From the NCBI GenBank assembly GCA_963734685.1, contig CAVTIC010000001.1, positions 1,302,001 to 1,366,000 on the forward strand: a stretch of DNA of 64,000 nucleotides. Direction: 5' to 3'. Each line of letters starts with the position of its first letter. Positions within the stretch are counted from its first letter, which is position 1. The notes under the pieces are model-generated. The model saw only the letters and a program-made list of their open reading frames with translations, was not told the DNA's origin and did not search any database. This DNA comes from JAOUEA01 sp963734685. Lineage in GTDB: Bacteria; Actinomycetota; UBA4738; HRBIN12. Positions 47,565 through 55,817 of the stretch are shown here, piece after piece. The position numbers and the translations under genes are program-made.

Positions 47565-49126
47565 ATCCGGAACACCCCGAAGGTGGTCGGCTCGAGCGGC
47601 GCGCGGGAGGCAGCGTCGAGGCCGAGCGCCAGCACCTTCCGCGTGTCGAGCGGATCGATCACGCCGTCGTCCCAGAGGCGGGCCGTGGCGTGGTACGGAT
47701 CCCCCTCGCGCTCGTAGCGATCGATCGTCTCTTGCTCCTTGTCGGGGTCGCCGCCGACCGTCGTCAGCACCTTGGCCGCCTGCAGGCCGCCCATCACCGA
47801 GATCCGCGCGTTCGGCCACATCCAGAGCTGCCGCGGTCCGTACGCGCGGCCGCTCATCGCGTAGTTCCCCGCGCCGAACGATCCACCGATGATCACGGTG
47901 AACTTCGGCACGTTCGCACACGCGACGGCGGTCACGAGCTTGGCCCCGTCCTTCGCGATGCCGCCCGCCTCGTACTCGCGCCCGACCATGAAGCCGGTGA
48001 TGTTCTGCAGGAAGACGATCGGCGTGCCCCTCTCGCACGCGAGTTGCACGAGATGGGCGCCCTTGAGTGCGGACTCCGAGAACAGGATGCCGTTGTTCGC
48101 CAGGATCGCGACGGGATGTCCGTGGAGGTGCGCGAACCCGCAGACGAGCGTGTCGCCGTACAGCTGCTTGAACTCGTGGAACAGCGAGCCGTCGACGAGT
48201 CGGGCGATCACCTCTCGCACGTCGTAGGTCTCTGCGAGATCGTGCGGGATCGCGCCGTACAGACCGCCGGGGTCGATCGCCGGCTCGACGGGCTCGGCGA
48301 TCCCCCACGCGCGGTCGATCGGCAGGTTCAGGTGCGAGACGATCTCGCGCACGATGCGCAACGCGTGCTCGTCGTCGGTCGCCTCGTGGTCGGCGAGGCC
48401 GCTGCGTCGCGCGTGCACGTCGGCACCGCCGAGCTCCTCGGGGTCGACGTCCTCGCCGGTCGCCGCCTTCACGAGCGGCGGTCCGCCCAGGAAGATCGTG
48501 CCGGTCCCACGCACGATCACCGTCTCGTCCGACATCGCCGGCACGTAGGCGCCTCCGGCGGTGCACGAGCCCATCACCGCCGCGATCTGTGGGATGCCGG
48601 CGGAGGACATGCGCGCCTGGTTGAAGAAGATGCGTCCGAAGTGGTCGCGGTCGGGGAAGACCTCGGCCTGCAGCGGCAGGTACGCCCCGCCCGAGTCCAC
48701 GAGGTAGATGCACGGAAGGCGGTTCTCGAGCGCGATCTCCTGTGCACGCAGGTGCTTCTTCACCGTGACCGGGAAGTAGGTACCGCCCTTCACCGTGGCG
48801 TCGTTCGCAACGATCACGCACGGGGAACCGTGGACCGGACCGATGCCGGTCACGATGCCCGCCGCCGGGGCCTCACCCTCGTACATGTCGCACGCGGCGA
48901 GCGGCGAGAACTCGAGGAACGCCGCCCCGCGATCGATGAGCCGATCGATGCGTTCACGCGCCGTGAGCTTCCCGCGCTCGCGATGGCGTCGGGTGGCTGC
49001 CTCACCGCCGCCTCGTCGGGTGTCGTCGAGGCGGCGTCTGAGGTCCTCGACGAGCGCGCGCATCGCCGCGTCGTTCACGGCGAATCCCTCCGATGTCGGA
49101 TCGAGGTGCGTGGTCAGGCGCGCCAC
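47561..49126 (-). CDS. liuB: Methylcrotonyl-CoA carboxylase carboxyltransferase subunit
   Basis: About 521 residues transferring the carboxyl group from biotin to 3-methylcrotonyl-CoA. Marks: RLTTHLDPTSEGFAVN at the start, KGGTYFPVTVKKHLRAQEIA, LVDSGGAYLPLQAEVFPDRDHFGRIFFNQARMSSAGIPQIAAVMGSCTAGGAYVPAMSDE, GGADVHARRSGLADHEA, and ITGFMVGREYEAGGIAKDGAKLVTAVA. The VFPDRDHFGRIFYNQA-type stretch separates MCC-beta from propionyl-CoA carboxylase. GTG 49126 gives the usual family start; GTG 49174 is an alternative. It diverges from liuA. Confidence 0.93.
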   Translation of the reverse strand: MARLTTHLDPTSEGFAVNDAAMRALVEDLRRRLDDTRRGGGEAATRRHRERGKLTARERIDRLIDRGAAFLEFSPLAACDMYEGEAPAAGIVTGIGPVHGSPCVIVANDATVKGGTYFPVTVKKHLRAQEIALENRLPCIYLVDSGGAYLPLQAEVFPDRDHFGRIFFNQARMSSAGIPQIAAVMGSCTAGGAYVPAMSDETVIVRGTGTIFLGGPPLVKAATGEDVDPEELGGADVHARRSGLADHEATDDEHALRIVREIVSHLNLPIDRAWGIAEPVEPAIDPGGLYGAIPHDLAETYDVREVIARLVDGSLFHEFKQLYGDTLVCGFAHLHGHPVAILANNGILFSESALKGAHLVQLACERGTPIVFLQNITGFMVGREYEAGGIAKDGAKLVTAVACANVPKFTVIIGGSFGAGNYAMSGRAYGPRQLWMWPNARISVMGGLQAAKVLTTVGGDPDKEQETIDRYEREGDPYHATARLWDDGVIDPLDTRKVLALGLDAASRAPLEPTTFGVFRM

Positions 49127-49208
49127 GCGGAACCCGCTCCCGGCGTCGAGGCGACTCGCATCATCGGGTGCCACCTTACTTCGGGTCCGTCTCCCGAGGG
49201 GAGCCACC

Positions 49209-49275
49209 GCGCTCCTTGAGGCCGACCTCTTGCGGCCTACCGCTGCGCTCCTTGAGGCCGACCGCGGCGTAGCGT
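49209..49275. promoter_or_regulatory. Direct repeat in divergent liuB/liuA promoter
   Basis: A 19-bp sequence GCGCTCCTTGAGGCCGACC is present twice, at 49209-49227 and 49245-49263, 36 bp apart. TAGCGT (49270-49275) follows, 7 nt before the liuA ATG. The two copies therefore lie where a liu repressor or activator dimer would bind; no liuR gene is in the window. Confidence 0.6.
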
Positions 49276-49282
49276 GTACGGC

Positions 49283-50437
49283 ATGAGCGACGGGATCTCG
49301 ATCGACGAGCTCCGCGAGACGGTCCGCACGTTCGCGGATCAAGAGCTCGCGCCGAACGCCGAGGCGATCGACCGCGACGATGCCTTCCCTCGTTGGCTCT
49401 GGCCGCGCCTGGGGGAGCTCGGCGTGCTGGGTCCGACGGTGGCCGAGGCCGACGGCGGCGCGGGGCTCGGGTTCCTCGAGCACCTCGTGATCATCGAGGA
49501 GCTGTCCCGCGCGTCGGCATCGGTCGGCATGTCGTACGCGGCCCACTCCAACCTGTGCGTGCACAACCTCTGGGCCAACGGTACGAGCGAGCAGCGCGCC
49601 AGATGGCTTCCGGACCTGTTGTCGGGCCAACACGTCGGAGCCCTCGCGATGAGCGAGGCCGGTGCGGGTTCCGATGTGCTCGGCTCGATGGCGTGCCGGG
49701 CGGAGCGGACCGACGACGGCTGGGTCGCGAACGGCTCGAAGATGTGGATCACGAACGGGCCCGAGGCGGATGTGTTCGTGGTGTACATGCGCACCGCGCC
49801 GGCCGACCGGGGGTCGTCGTCGGTGACCGCGTTCGTGGTGGAGCGCGACATGCCCGGGTTCGGCGTCTCCCCGAAGATGGACAAGCTGGGGATGCGTGGC
49901 TCTCCGACATCGGAGATCGTGTTCTCGGGCTGCCACATCCCCGACGACCACGTGCTGGGTGAAGTGCACGGCGGCGTCGGGGTGCTGATGTCGGGGCTCG
50001 ACTCCGAGCGACTGGTGCTCTCGGGCGGCCCGATCGGCATCATGCAGGCGGCGATCGATCTGGTCGTGCCCTACATGCGCGAACGCCGCCAATTCGGCGC
50101 TCCGATCGGCTCGTTCGAACTGATGCAGGGCAAGATCGCCGACATGTACGTGGCGCTCGAGTCTTCGCGTGCGTTCGCCTACGACGTGGCGGGCCGGTTC
50201 GACCGGGTGCCGGGCGAGCGGCACTCGGCCGCCGCCGCTGCGTGCCTGTTGCTCGCGTCCGAGCGAGGGGTGCAGGTCGCGCTGGAAGCGATCCAGGCGA
50301 TGGGCGGCGCCGGCTACCTGAACGAGGTGCCCGCGGGGCGGCTGCTCCGCGACGCCAAGCTGTACACGATCGGCGCCGGCACGGCCGAGATCCGACGCAT
50401 GCTGATCGGCCGCGAGCTGATCGGGAAGCTCGAGTAA
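49283..50437 (+). CDS. liuA: Isovaleryl-CoA dehydrogenase
   Basis: A 384-residue FAD-dependent acyl-CoA dehydrogenase oxidising isovaleryl-CoA. FAD/substrate signatures ALAMSEAGAGSDV and WITNG; KLGMRGSPTSEIVF; the catalytic Glu is in LDSERLVLSGGPIGIMQAAID (Glu242), the position used by isovaleryl-CoA dehydrogenase rather than the common one near the C-terminus. C-terminal QAMGGAGYLNEVPAGRLLRDAKLYTIGAGTAEIRRMLIGREL is typical. ATG 49283 has TAGCGT 7 nt upstream (leaderless). Transcribed away from liuB. Confidence 0.93.
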   Translation: MSDGISIDELRETVRTFADQELAPNAEAIDRDDAFPRWLWPRLGELGVLGPTVAEADGGAGLGFLEHLVIIEELSRASASVGMSYAAHSNLCVHNLWANGTSEQRARWLPDLLSGQHVGALAMSEAGAGSDVLGSMACRAERTDDGWVANGSKMWITNGPEADVFVVYMRTAPADRGSSSVTAFVVERDMPGFGVSPKMDKLGMRGSPTSEIVFSGCHIPDDHVLGEVHGGVGVLMSGLDSERLVLSGGPIGIMQAAIDLVVPYMRERRQFGAPIGSFELMQGKIADMYVALESSRAFAYDVAGRFDRVPGERHSAAAAACLLLASERGVQVALEAIQAMGGAGYLNEVPAGRLLRDAKLYTIGAGTAEIRRMLIGRELIGKLE

Positions 50438-50450
50438 GGCGGGACGCGAC

Positions 50451-52406
50451 GTGTCGGGGAGCGGGAGCCGCCGGTTCGTGTGGACGCCGGGGGCGGGCGA
50501 CGTCGAGCGGGCGAACGTCACGCGGCTGATGCGTGCGCACGGCATCGAGACCTTGGCCGAGCTCACGAGCCGGTCCGTCGAGGACCTCGCCTGGTTCTGG
50601 GACGCCGTGGTCCGCGATCTGGACATCGAGTTCTCGACCCCCTACGAACGGGTCGTCGACCTGTCTCGTGGCCCCGAGTGGGCGACGTGGTTCGTGGGGG
50701 GTCGCACGAACGTCGCGCGCCAGTGTGTGGACCGGTGGGCCGAACGCGACCCCGATGCGCCGGCGGTCGTCTGGGAGGGCGAGGACGGGGAGGTCAGGCA
50801 GGCGACGTACGGCGAGCTCCGCCGACTCACCGACGCCGTCGCCAGGACGCTGACGGGGTTGGGCGTCGGCATGGGCGACTCGGTGGCGCTGTTCCTGCCC
50901 ATGGCGATCGAGACGGTCGCGGCGCTCATGGCCTGCGCGAAGATCGGGGCGATCTGGGTGCCGATCTTCAGCGGGTTCGGACCAGACGCCGTCGCCGCGC
51001 GCATCGCCGATGCGCGATGCCGAGTCGTGATCACCGCCAACGCCTCCTTACGCAAGGGTGTCGCGATCCCGATGAAGCGCGTGGCCGACCGGGCGGCCGA
51101 GCTCGCCGACGGCATCGAGCACCAGTTGGTCTGGATGCGCCTGCCCACTGAGCCGACCGACATGAGCGAGGGCCGAGACACGGTGTGGCCGGACGTGGAC
51201 GCCTCCGAGGATGTCCCGCTCGACGCGCTCGCGCTCGACGGAGAGCATCCCCTGTTCATCGGCTACACGAGCGGCACGACCGGGCGGCCGAAGGGTGCAG
51301 TACACGTGCACGGCGGGTTCCTCGTGAAGATCGCCGAGGAGGTCGCCTACCAGGTCGACCTGCACCGGGGCGAACGCCTGCACTGGGCGACCGACCTGGG
51401 TTGGATCATGGGTCCCTGGGAGATCGTCGGAGCCCTGGCCCTCGGGGCGACCGTCGTGCTGACGGAAGGGTCGCCCCTGCATCCTGGGTCGGACCGGCTC
51501 TTGCGGCAGGTCGAACGCCATCGCATCTCGGTCCTGGGCGTGTCGCCGACGCTGGTGCGGGCGATGCGCGCCCTCGCGAGCGAGCCCGTCGCCGACCACG
51601 ACCGCTCGTCGCTGCGGGTGCTCGCATCGACCGGGGAGCCGTGGGACCCGGATTCCTACGGATGGTTGCACCGGGAGGTCGGCGAAGGGCGGCGTCCGAT
51701 CGTGAACCTCTCGGGGGGGACCGAGGTCGGGGCCTGCTTCCTCTCACCGCATCCGATCGTGCCGACGAAGGTCGCCTCGCTCGGCGGTCCGGCGCTCGGC
51801 ATGGACGTCGACATCGTCGGCCCCGACGGCGCGCCCGTGCCGACGGGATCGGTCGGCGAGCTCGTCTGCCGCCAGCCGTGGCCGTCGATGACCCGCGGGA
51901 TCTGGGGCGACGACGAGCGGTACCTCGACGCGTACTGGCGTCGGTTCCCGGGGGTGTGGACGCACGGGGACTGGGCGAGCCGCGACGAGGACGGGTACTG
52001 GTTCCTGCACGGCCGGAGCGACGACACTCTGAACGTCGCGGGCAAGCGGATCGGCCCGGCGGAAGTGGAGTCGGCGCTCGCGACCCACCGGGCGGTCGCC
52101 GAGGCGGCCGCCGTCGGCGTGCCCGATGCGGTCAAGGGGGAGTCGATCGCCTGCGTCGTCGTGGTGCGCCCCGGTGAGGAAGCCGGACCCCAGCTCGAGC
52201 GTGAGCTCCGGGCGGCCGTGCGCGAACACCTCGGGGGCGCGTTCACGCCGCAGAGGATCGTCTTCGCCTCGGCGTTGCCCAAGACCCGCAGCGCCAAGAT
52301 CGTGCGGCGTGCGGTGCGAGCCGCCCTCACCGGTGACGATGCGGGCGACCTCTCGTCGCTGGAGGATCCCGACGTCGTCGACGAGATCCGGCGTGCGCGG
52401 TCGTAG
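50451..52406 (+). CDS. Acetyl/acetoacetyl-CoA synthetase-like AMP-forming ligase
   Basis: A 651-residue acyl-CoA synthetase of the ANL superfamily. An Acs-like N-terminal domain (SVEDLAWFWDAVVRDLDIEFSTPYERVVDLSRGPEWATWFVGGRTNVA) is followed by the P-loop YTSGTTGRPKGAVHVHGG, the GGTEVGACF A5 motif, HGDWASRDEDGYWFLHGRSDDTLNVAGKRIGPAEVE, and Lys616 in PKTRSAKIVRR, the residue controlled by acetylation in Acs. It is 13 nt after liuA, so activation of acetoacetate released by liuE is the likely role; acetate or propionate are alternatives. Confidence 0.88.
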   Translation: MSGSGSRRFVWTPGAGDVERANVTRLMRAHGIETLAELTSRSVEDLAWFWDAVVRDLDIEFSTPYERVVDLSRGPEWATWFVGGRTNVARQCVDRWAERDPDAPAVVWEGEDGEVRQATYGELRRLTDAVARTLTGLGVGMGDSVALFLPMAIETVAALMACAKIGAIWVPIFSGFGPDAVAARIADARCRVVITANASLRKGVAIPMKRVADRAAELADGIEHQLVWMRLPTEPTDMSEGRDTVWPDVDASEDVPLDALALDGEHPLFIGYTSGTTGRPKGAVHVHGGFLVKIAEEVAYQVDLHRGERLHWATDLGWIMGPWEIVGALALGATVVLTEGSPLHPGSDRLLRQVERHRISVLGVSPTLVRAMRALASEPVADHDRSSLRVLASTGEPWDPDSYGWLHREVGEGRRPIVNLSGGTEVGACFLSPHPIVPTKVASLGGPALGMDVDIVGPDGAPVPTGSVGELVCRQPWPSMTRGIWGDDERYLDAYWRRFPGVWTHGDWASRDEDGYWFLHGRSDDTLNVAGKRIGPAEVESALATHRAVAEAAAVGVPDAVKGESIACVVVVRPGEEAGPQLERELRAAVREHLGGAFTPQRIVFASALPKTRSAKIVRRAVRAALTGDDAGDLSSLEDPDVVDEIRRARS

Positions 52407-53334
52407 GCCGTGGGCGGCCGCCGGCGTCTCGATCGGATTGCTGGTCGCGATCGTCGCGATCGTCGTGTTCGAGCCGTTCTCCGACCCGGCACCGACCGGC
52501 CCTCCGTACCGGCCGCTCACCCGCGAGTGGCCGGTCGTCGCGGCCGCAGGCGACATCGCGTGTCCTCCGGGGGAGGGGACGTGCGAGGCGGCTCGAGCCA
52601 CCGCGGCGCTCGTCGAGCGGATCGACCCGTCGGCCGTGCTCGCGCTCGGCGACAACCAGTACACGTGGGGCACCCTCGCCGAGTTCGAGGCGTCCTACGA
52701 CCGCGCGTGGGGCGCGTTCAAGGACGTCACGCACCCGGTGCCCGGCAACCACGAGTACCGGACGACCGACGCGGCCGGCTACTTCGACTACTTCGGCTCG
52801 CGCGCCGGGCCGCCCGGCGGGGACTACAGCTTCGATCTGAAGGGGTGGCACCTCGTCGCCCTCAACTCGGCATTCCAGGGCGCGATCGCCGACCCCCAGC
52901 TCGCGTGGGTTCGGGCCGACCTCGAGGGTTCCGACGACCGCTGCGAGCTGGCCTTCTGGCACCATCCCCGCTTCTCCTCCGGAGCGGTCGAGGGCGACGA
53001 CCCGGTCCCTGATCTCGGACCGCTCTGGACGCTGCTGCACGAACAGGGCGTCGACGTCGTAGTGAACGGGCATGCGCACCAGTACGAGCGGTTCGCGCCG
53101 CTCGACGCCGACGGGCGGCTCGACGAGGCCACGGGGATCCGCGAGTTCGTCGTCGGCACCGGGGGGCGCACGCCGCATCGCTTCGAGCACGAACCGGTCG
53201 CCGGATCGCGCGTGCGACTCACCGACGTGTTCGGGGTGCTAGAGCTCGAGCTGCGTCCCCGCGCCTACGCCTGGCGGTTCGTGAGCGCCGACGGCCTCGT
53301 GCTCGATCACGGCGCCGGCGACTGCCATCGCTGA
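52393..53334 (+). CDS. Metallophosphoesterase, membrane-anchored or secreted
   Basis: About 313 residues. N-terminal membrane segment (AAAGVSIGLLVAIVAIVVFEPF), then a calcineurin-like fold with AAGDIAC, LALGDNQYTWGT, PVPGNHEY, AFWHHPRF and VNGHAHQYERF. These give the metal ligands of purple acid phosphatase-like enzymes. GTG 52393 overlaps the synthetase stop by 14 nt, so the two are translated together, but no link to leucine breakdown is evident. Confidence 0.9.
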   Translation: MRGRRPWAAAGVSIGLLVAIVAIVVFEPFSDPAPTGPPYRPLTREWPVVAAAGDIACPPGEGTCEAARATAALVERIDPSAVLALGDNQYTWGTLAEFEASYDRAWGAFKDVTHPVPGNHEYRTTDAAGYFDYFGSRAGPPGGDYSFDLKGWHLVALNSAFQGAIADPQLAWVRADLEGSDDRCELAFWHHPRFSSGAVEGDDPVPDLGPLWTLLHEQGVDVVVNGHAHQYERFAPLDADGRLDEATGIREFVVGTGGRTPHRFEHEPVAGSRVRLTDVFGVLELELRPRAYAWRFVSADGLVLDHGAGDCHR

Positions 53335-53351
53335 GGACGCTCGATCGGTGT

Positions 53352-53876
53352 TCAGCGCAGCACGCCGACGGACTCGGCCACGCTCGCGCCCCACCGCTTG
53401 GCGCGCTCGGTCTCCCCGTCGACGAGGCCGTTGTGCGTCGTGACGAGGAAGCTCTCCGGGTCGACCACGAGCCGGTAGCCGCGGCCTTCCAGACGGCGGG
53501 CGATGCCCTTGGCCGCCGACCCCGTCAAGAACGCCGGGGCGGAGCCGATGCGCGTGTCGAACGCCGCCGCCGCGACGCCTGTGCCGTCGGGCAACGCCTC
53601 GAGCCCTTCGCGAACTCCCACCGCAGCCGTGGGCGCGTCGAACGAGTTGTGCGTGTCCGCGACCGCCTGCGCACGGCTCGATCGCTTGCTCAGGCCGTGG
53701 GCGTGCGTCGGCCCTCCCACGATCAACAGGTCGGTGCCGGCGACCATGTCCTGATCGAACGCGTCGACCCCGACGACGTTCGTCACGATGCCTCGTTCCA
53801 CGAGCCCCTCCGCGATCGCCCGCGCGATGAGGGCGGTGTTCCCGTACAACGACTCGTACACCACCAGCGCGTCCAT
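53352..53876 (-). CDS. Flavodoxin domain protein
   Basis: A 174-residue flavodoxin: VVYESLYGNTALIARAIAEGL is the FMN phosphate loop, LLIVGGPTHAHGLS and AAAFDTRIG bind the isoalloxazine, and GRGYRLVVDPESFLVTTHNGLVDGETERAKRWG closes the fold. Resembles the small flavodoxin-family proteins (protoporphyrinogen oxidase-like/MioC type). GGAGG lies before ATG 53876. Electron partner unknown. Confidence 0.88.
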   Translation of the reverse strand: MDALVVYESLYGNTALIARAIAEGLVERGIVTNVVGVDAFDQDMVAGTDLLIVGGPTHAHGLSKRSSRAQAVADTHNSFDAPTAAVGVREGLEALPDGTGVAAAAFDTRIGSAPAFLTGSAAKGIARRLEGRGYRLVVDPESFLVTTHNGLVDGETERAKRWGASVAESVGVLR

Positions 53877-54064
53877 GGCTGCACCTCCTGCGCCGAGCGA
53901 CATCACATCCCTCACGATCACTCCCATCGTGCGTTCGTCGTCGGGGCGTGTGGGCGCCTGCCGACCCGGCATCGCCGGGCCACCCGTCCCGGCCGTCGAG
54001 CGCACTTGCGCCGCACGGCGCCTCGGCGGCACGATGGCGCCGTTCCCGGAAGGGGGAGGATGGG

Positions 54065-54907
54065 ATGCGCACGTCGAGGGTGATCGCGCTCGTCACGGTG
54101 GTGGCAGCGGTGGTGGCAGGGAGCTTCGCGATGGGCCTGGCCTCGGGGTCCCGGCGGGGGAGCGGCGACGGCACCGCGCTGCCCGGGTTCTCTCGCATCG
54201 TGAGCCTCGGCCACGTGAACGCCCCGGCCGAGACGCCGCTGTTCCCCGGCGATCCAGCGTTCCGGCTCACGACGGTCGCGACGGTGGCCGCCGACGGGTT
54301 CTACATGCAGTACGTGCGCGAGGGCGAGCACACCGGCACCCACTACAGCGCGCCGTGCCACTTCCGCGACGGGAAGGCGTGCGCCGAGGATCTCGACGCC
54401 GCCGACTTCGTGCTGCCGGCGGTCGTCGTCGACGTGCGCGCCGAGGTGGAAGGCGATGCGGAGTACGAGGTCACGAAGGCGGACCTGCAGGCGTGGGAGA
54501 CCGCGCACGGCCAGATCCCTGAGGGGGCCGCGGTCTTGCTGTGGACCGGGTGCGGCCGGTACTGGGGGCCTGAGATCGGACGGGACGAGCCCACCTACTA
54601 CAACTGCGGCCGGCGGGGAGCAAGGTTCAGCCAGCCGGGATTCTCGCAGTTCGCGGTGCGGTGGCTGATCCGCACGGGAGTGCTCGCCAAACGCGGCGCG
54701 CTCGGCACCGACACGTTCGGCCCCGACCCGACGAGCGATCCGCTCTTCCTGGAATCGTGGCTCACCCTGAACAGGCACCGCTTCACGCTCGAGAACCTCG
54801 CGAACCTGAAGGAGATGCCGACGACAGGCGGGTGGATCGTGATCGGTGGTCCGCGGAACGCCCACGGCTCGGGCGCGCCGAGCACCGTCTTCGGGCTCGT
54901 GCCGTAA
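54065..54907 (+). CDS. Cyclase-family (kynurenine formamidase-like) protein, secreted
   Basis: A 280-residue protein: N-terminal signal or anchor (VIALVTVVAAVVAGSFAMGLA) and the cyclase/arylformamidase fold. The zinc motif H-x-G-T-H-x-D-x-P-x-H is present as HTGTHYSAPCH (residues 89-99), so the Asp is replaced by Ser95. Other family stretches: LPAVVVDVRAEVEGDAEYEVTKADLQAWE and VLLWTGCGRYWGPE. The loss of one zinc ligand and the presence of an export signal distinguish it from KynB. GGATGGG lies before the ATG. Substrate unknown. Confidence 0.82.
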   Translation: MRTSRVIALVTVVAAVVAGSFAMGLASGSRRGSGDGTALPGFSRIVSLGHVNAPAETPLFPGDPAFRLTTVATVAADGFYMQYVREGEHTGTHYSAPCHFRDGKACAEDLDAADFVLPAVVVDVRAEVEGDAEYEVTKADLQAWETAHGQIPEGAAVLLWTGCGRYWGPEIGRDEPTYYNCGRRGARFSQPGFSQFAVRWLIRTGVLAKRGALGTDTFGPDPTSDPLFLESWLTLNRHRFTLENLANLKEMPTTGGWIVIGGPRNAHGSGAPSTVFGLVP

Positions 54908-54931
54908 CCCCTTCCGGGCCCGGCCCGGGGC

Positions 54932-54944
54932 TAGACTGCTCAGG
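54932..54944 (+). promoter_or_regulatory. Leaderless promoter of the cyanophycin operon
   Basis: TAGACT (54932-54937) then 7 nt and the cphB ATG at 54945. The spacing puts transcription start at the A of ATG. It is the clearest leaderless box in the window; no -35 is obvious. Confidence 0.55.
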
Positions 54945-55817
54945 ATGTCCGACTCGCGTCGTCGTGCGAACGGCCCTCCCGCGTGGGGTGGAGCCGGTCC
55001 GATCGTGCTGATCGGTGGCGCGGAGGACAAGCTCAAGGCCCAGCGCATCCTGAAGCGGTTCGTGCGACTCGCCGGAGGTTCCGACGCGCACGTCGTCGTC
55101 GTGGCCACCGCCTCGGAGATGGGCGATCACGCGCTGGAGCTCTACGACCGGCTGTTCCTGGAGCTCGGCGTCGGCACGGTGAGCGGGTTGCGGCCGCAGG
55201 AACGGGCAGAAGCCGACGACCCGTCGACGACCGCCGCCCTCAGTGGCGCGACGGCCGTGTTCCTCACCGGCGGGAACCAGCTCCGCCTGACCTCGATCGT
55301 GGCCGGCACCCGCCTCCACCAGGGCCTGCATCTCGCACACGACCGCGGCGCGGTGATCGCCGGCACGTCGGCCGGCGCCAGCGCCCTCGCGTCGCACATG
55401 ATGGCCTTCGGCCAGCCCGGCGCGACGCCGCGCCACGGCAACGTCCAGATGGCGGCGGGGCTCGGGCTCGTCGACGGCGTGATCGTCGACCAGCACTTCG
55501 AGCAGCGCACGAGGCTCGGCCGGCTCCTGGCCGCGATCGGACAGTCTCCGTCGCTGATCGGCCTCGGTCTCGACGAGGACACGGCGGCGATCGTGCACTC
55601 GAATCGAACGATGGAGGTGATCGGTCGCGGCGCGGTGACGGTGGTCGACGGGTCGCGCATGGAGACCGACGCGTACCGGCTGCGTGGCCGCCGGCCGATG
55701 ATGGTCTCCGGGGCGCACCTGCACTCGATCCCCGCGGGCTACTGGTTCGACCTGCGCTCGCGCGCGCTGCTGGACCCCGGTGGCGCCGGCAGCGCGGAGC
55801 GCGAGGCCTCGGAGTGA
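54945..55817 (+). CDS. cphB: Cyanophycinase
   Basis: A 290-residue serine exopeptidase (S51 family) that releases beta-Asp-Arg dipeptides from the storage polymer cyanophycin. Segments: IVLIGGAEDKL, VVVATASEMGDHALELYDRLFLELG, VFLTGGNQLRLTS, nucleophile Ser142 in IAGTSAGASALAS, and VDQHFEQRTRLGRLLAAI. The last codons overlap the cphA start (GTGA), so degradation and synthesis enzymes are made from one coupled transcript. Confidence 0.93.
   Translation: MSDSRRRANGPPAWGGAGPIVLIGGAEDKLKAQRILKRFVRLAGGSDAHVVVVATASEMGDHALELYDRLFLELGVGTVSGLRPQERAEADDPSTTAALSGATAVFLTGGNQLRLTSIVAGTRLHQGLHLAHDRGAVIAGTSAGASALASHMMAFGQPGATPRHGNVQMAAGLGLVDGVIVDQHFEQRTRLGRLLAAIGQSPSLIGLGLDEDTAAIVHSNRTMEVIGRGAVTVVDGSRMETDAYRLRGRRPMMVSGAHLHSIPAGYWFDLRSRALLDPGGAGSAEREASE

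Noticed and set aside
47561..50626. Extension of liuB upstream through the liuA region
   Set aside because: The part beyond about 49174 is antisense to liuA. The family start RLTTHLDPTSEGF fits GTG 49126.
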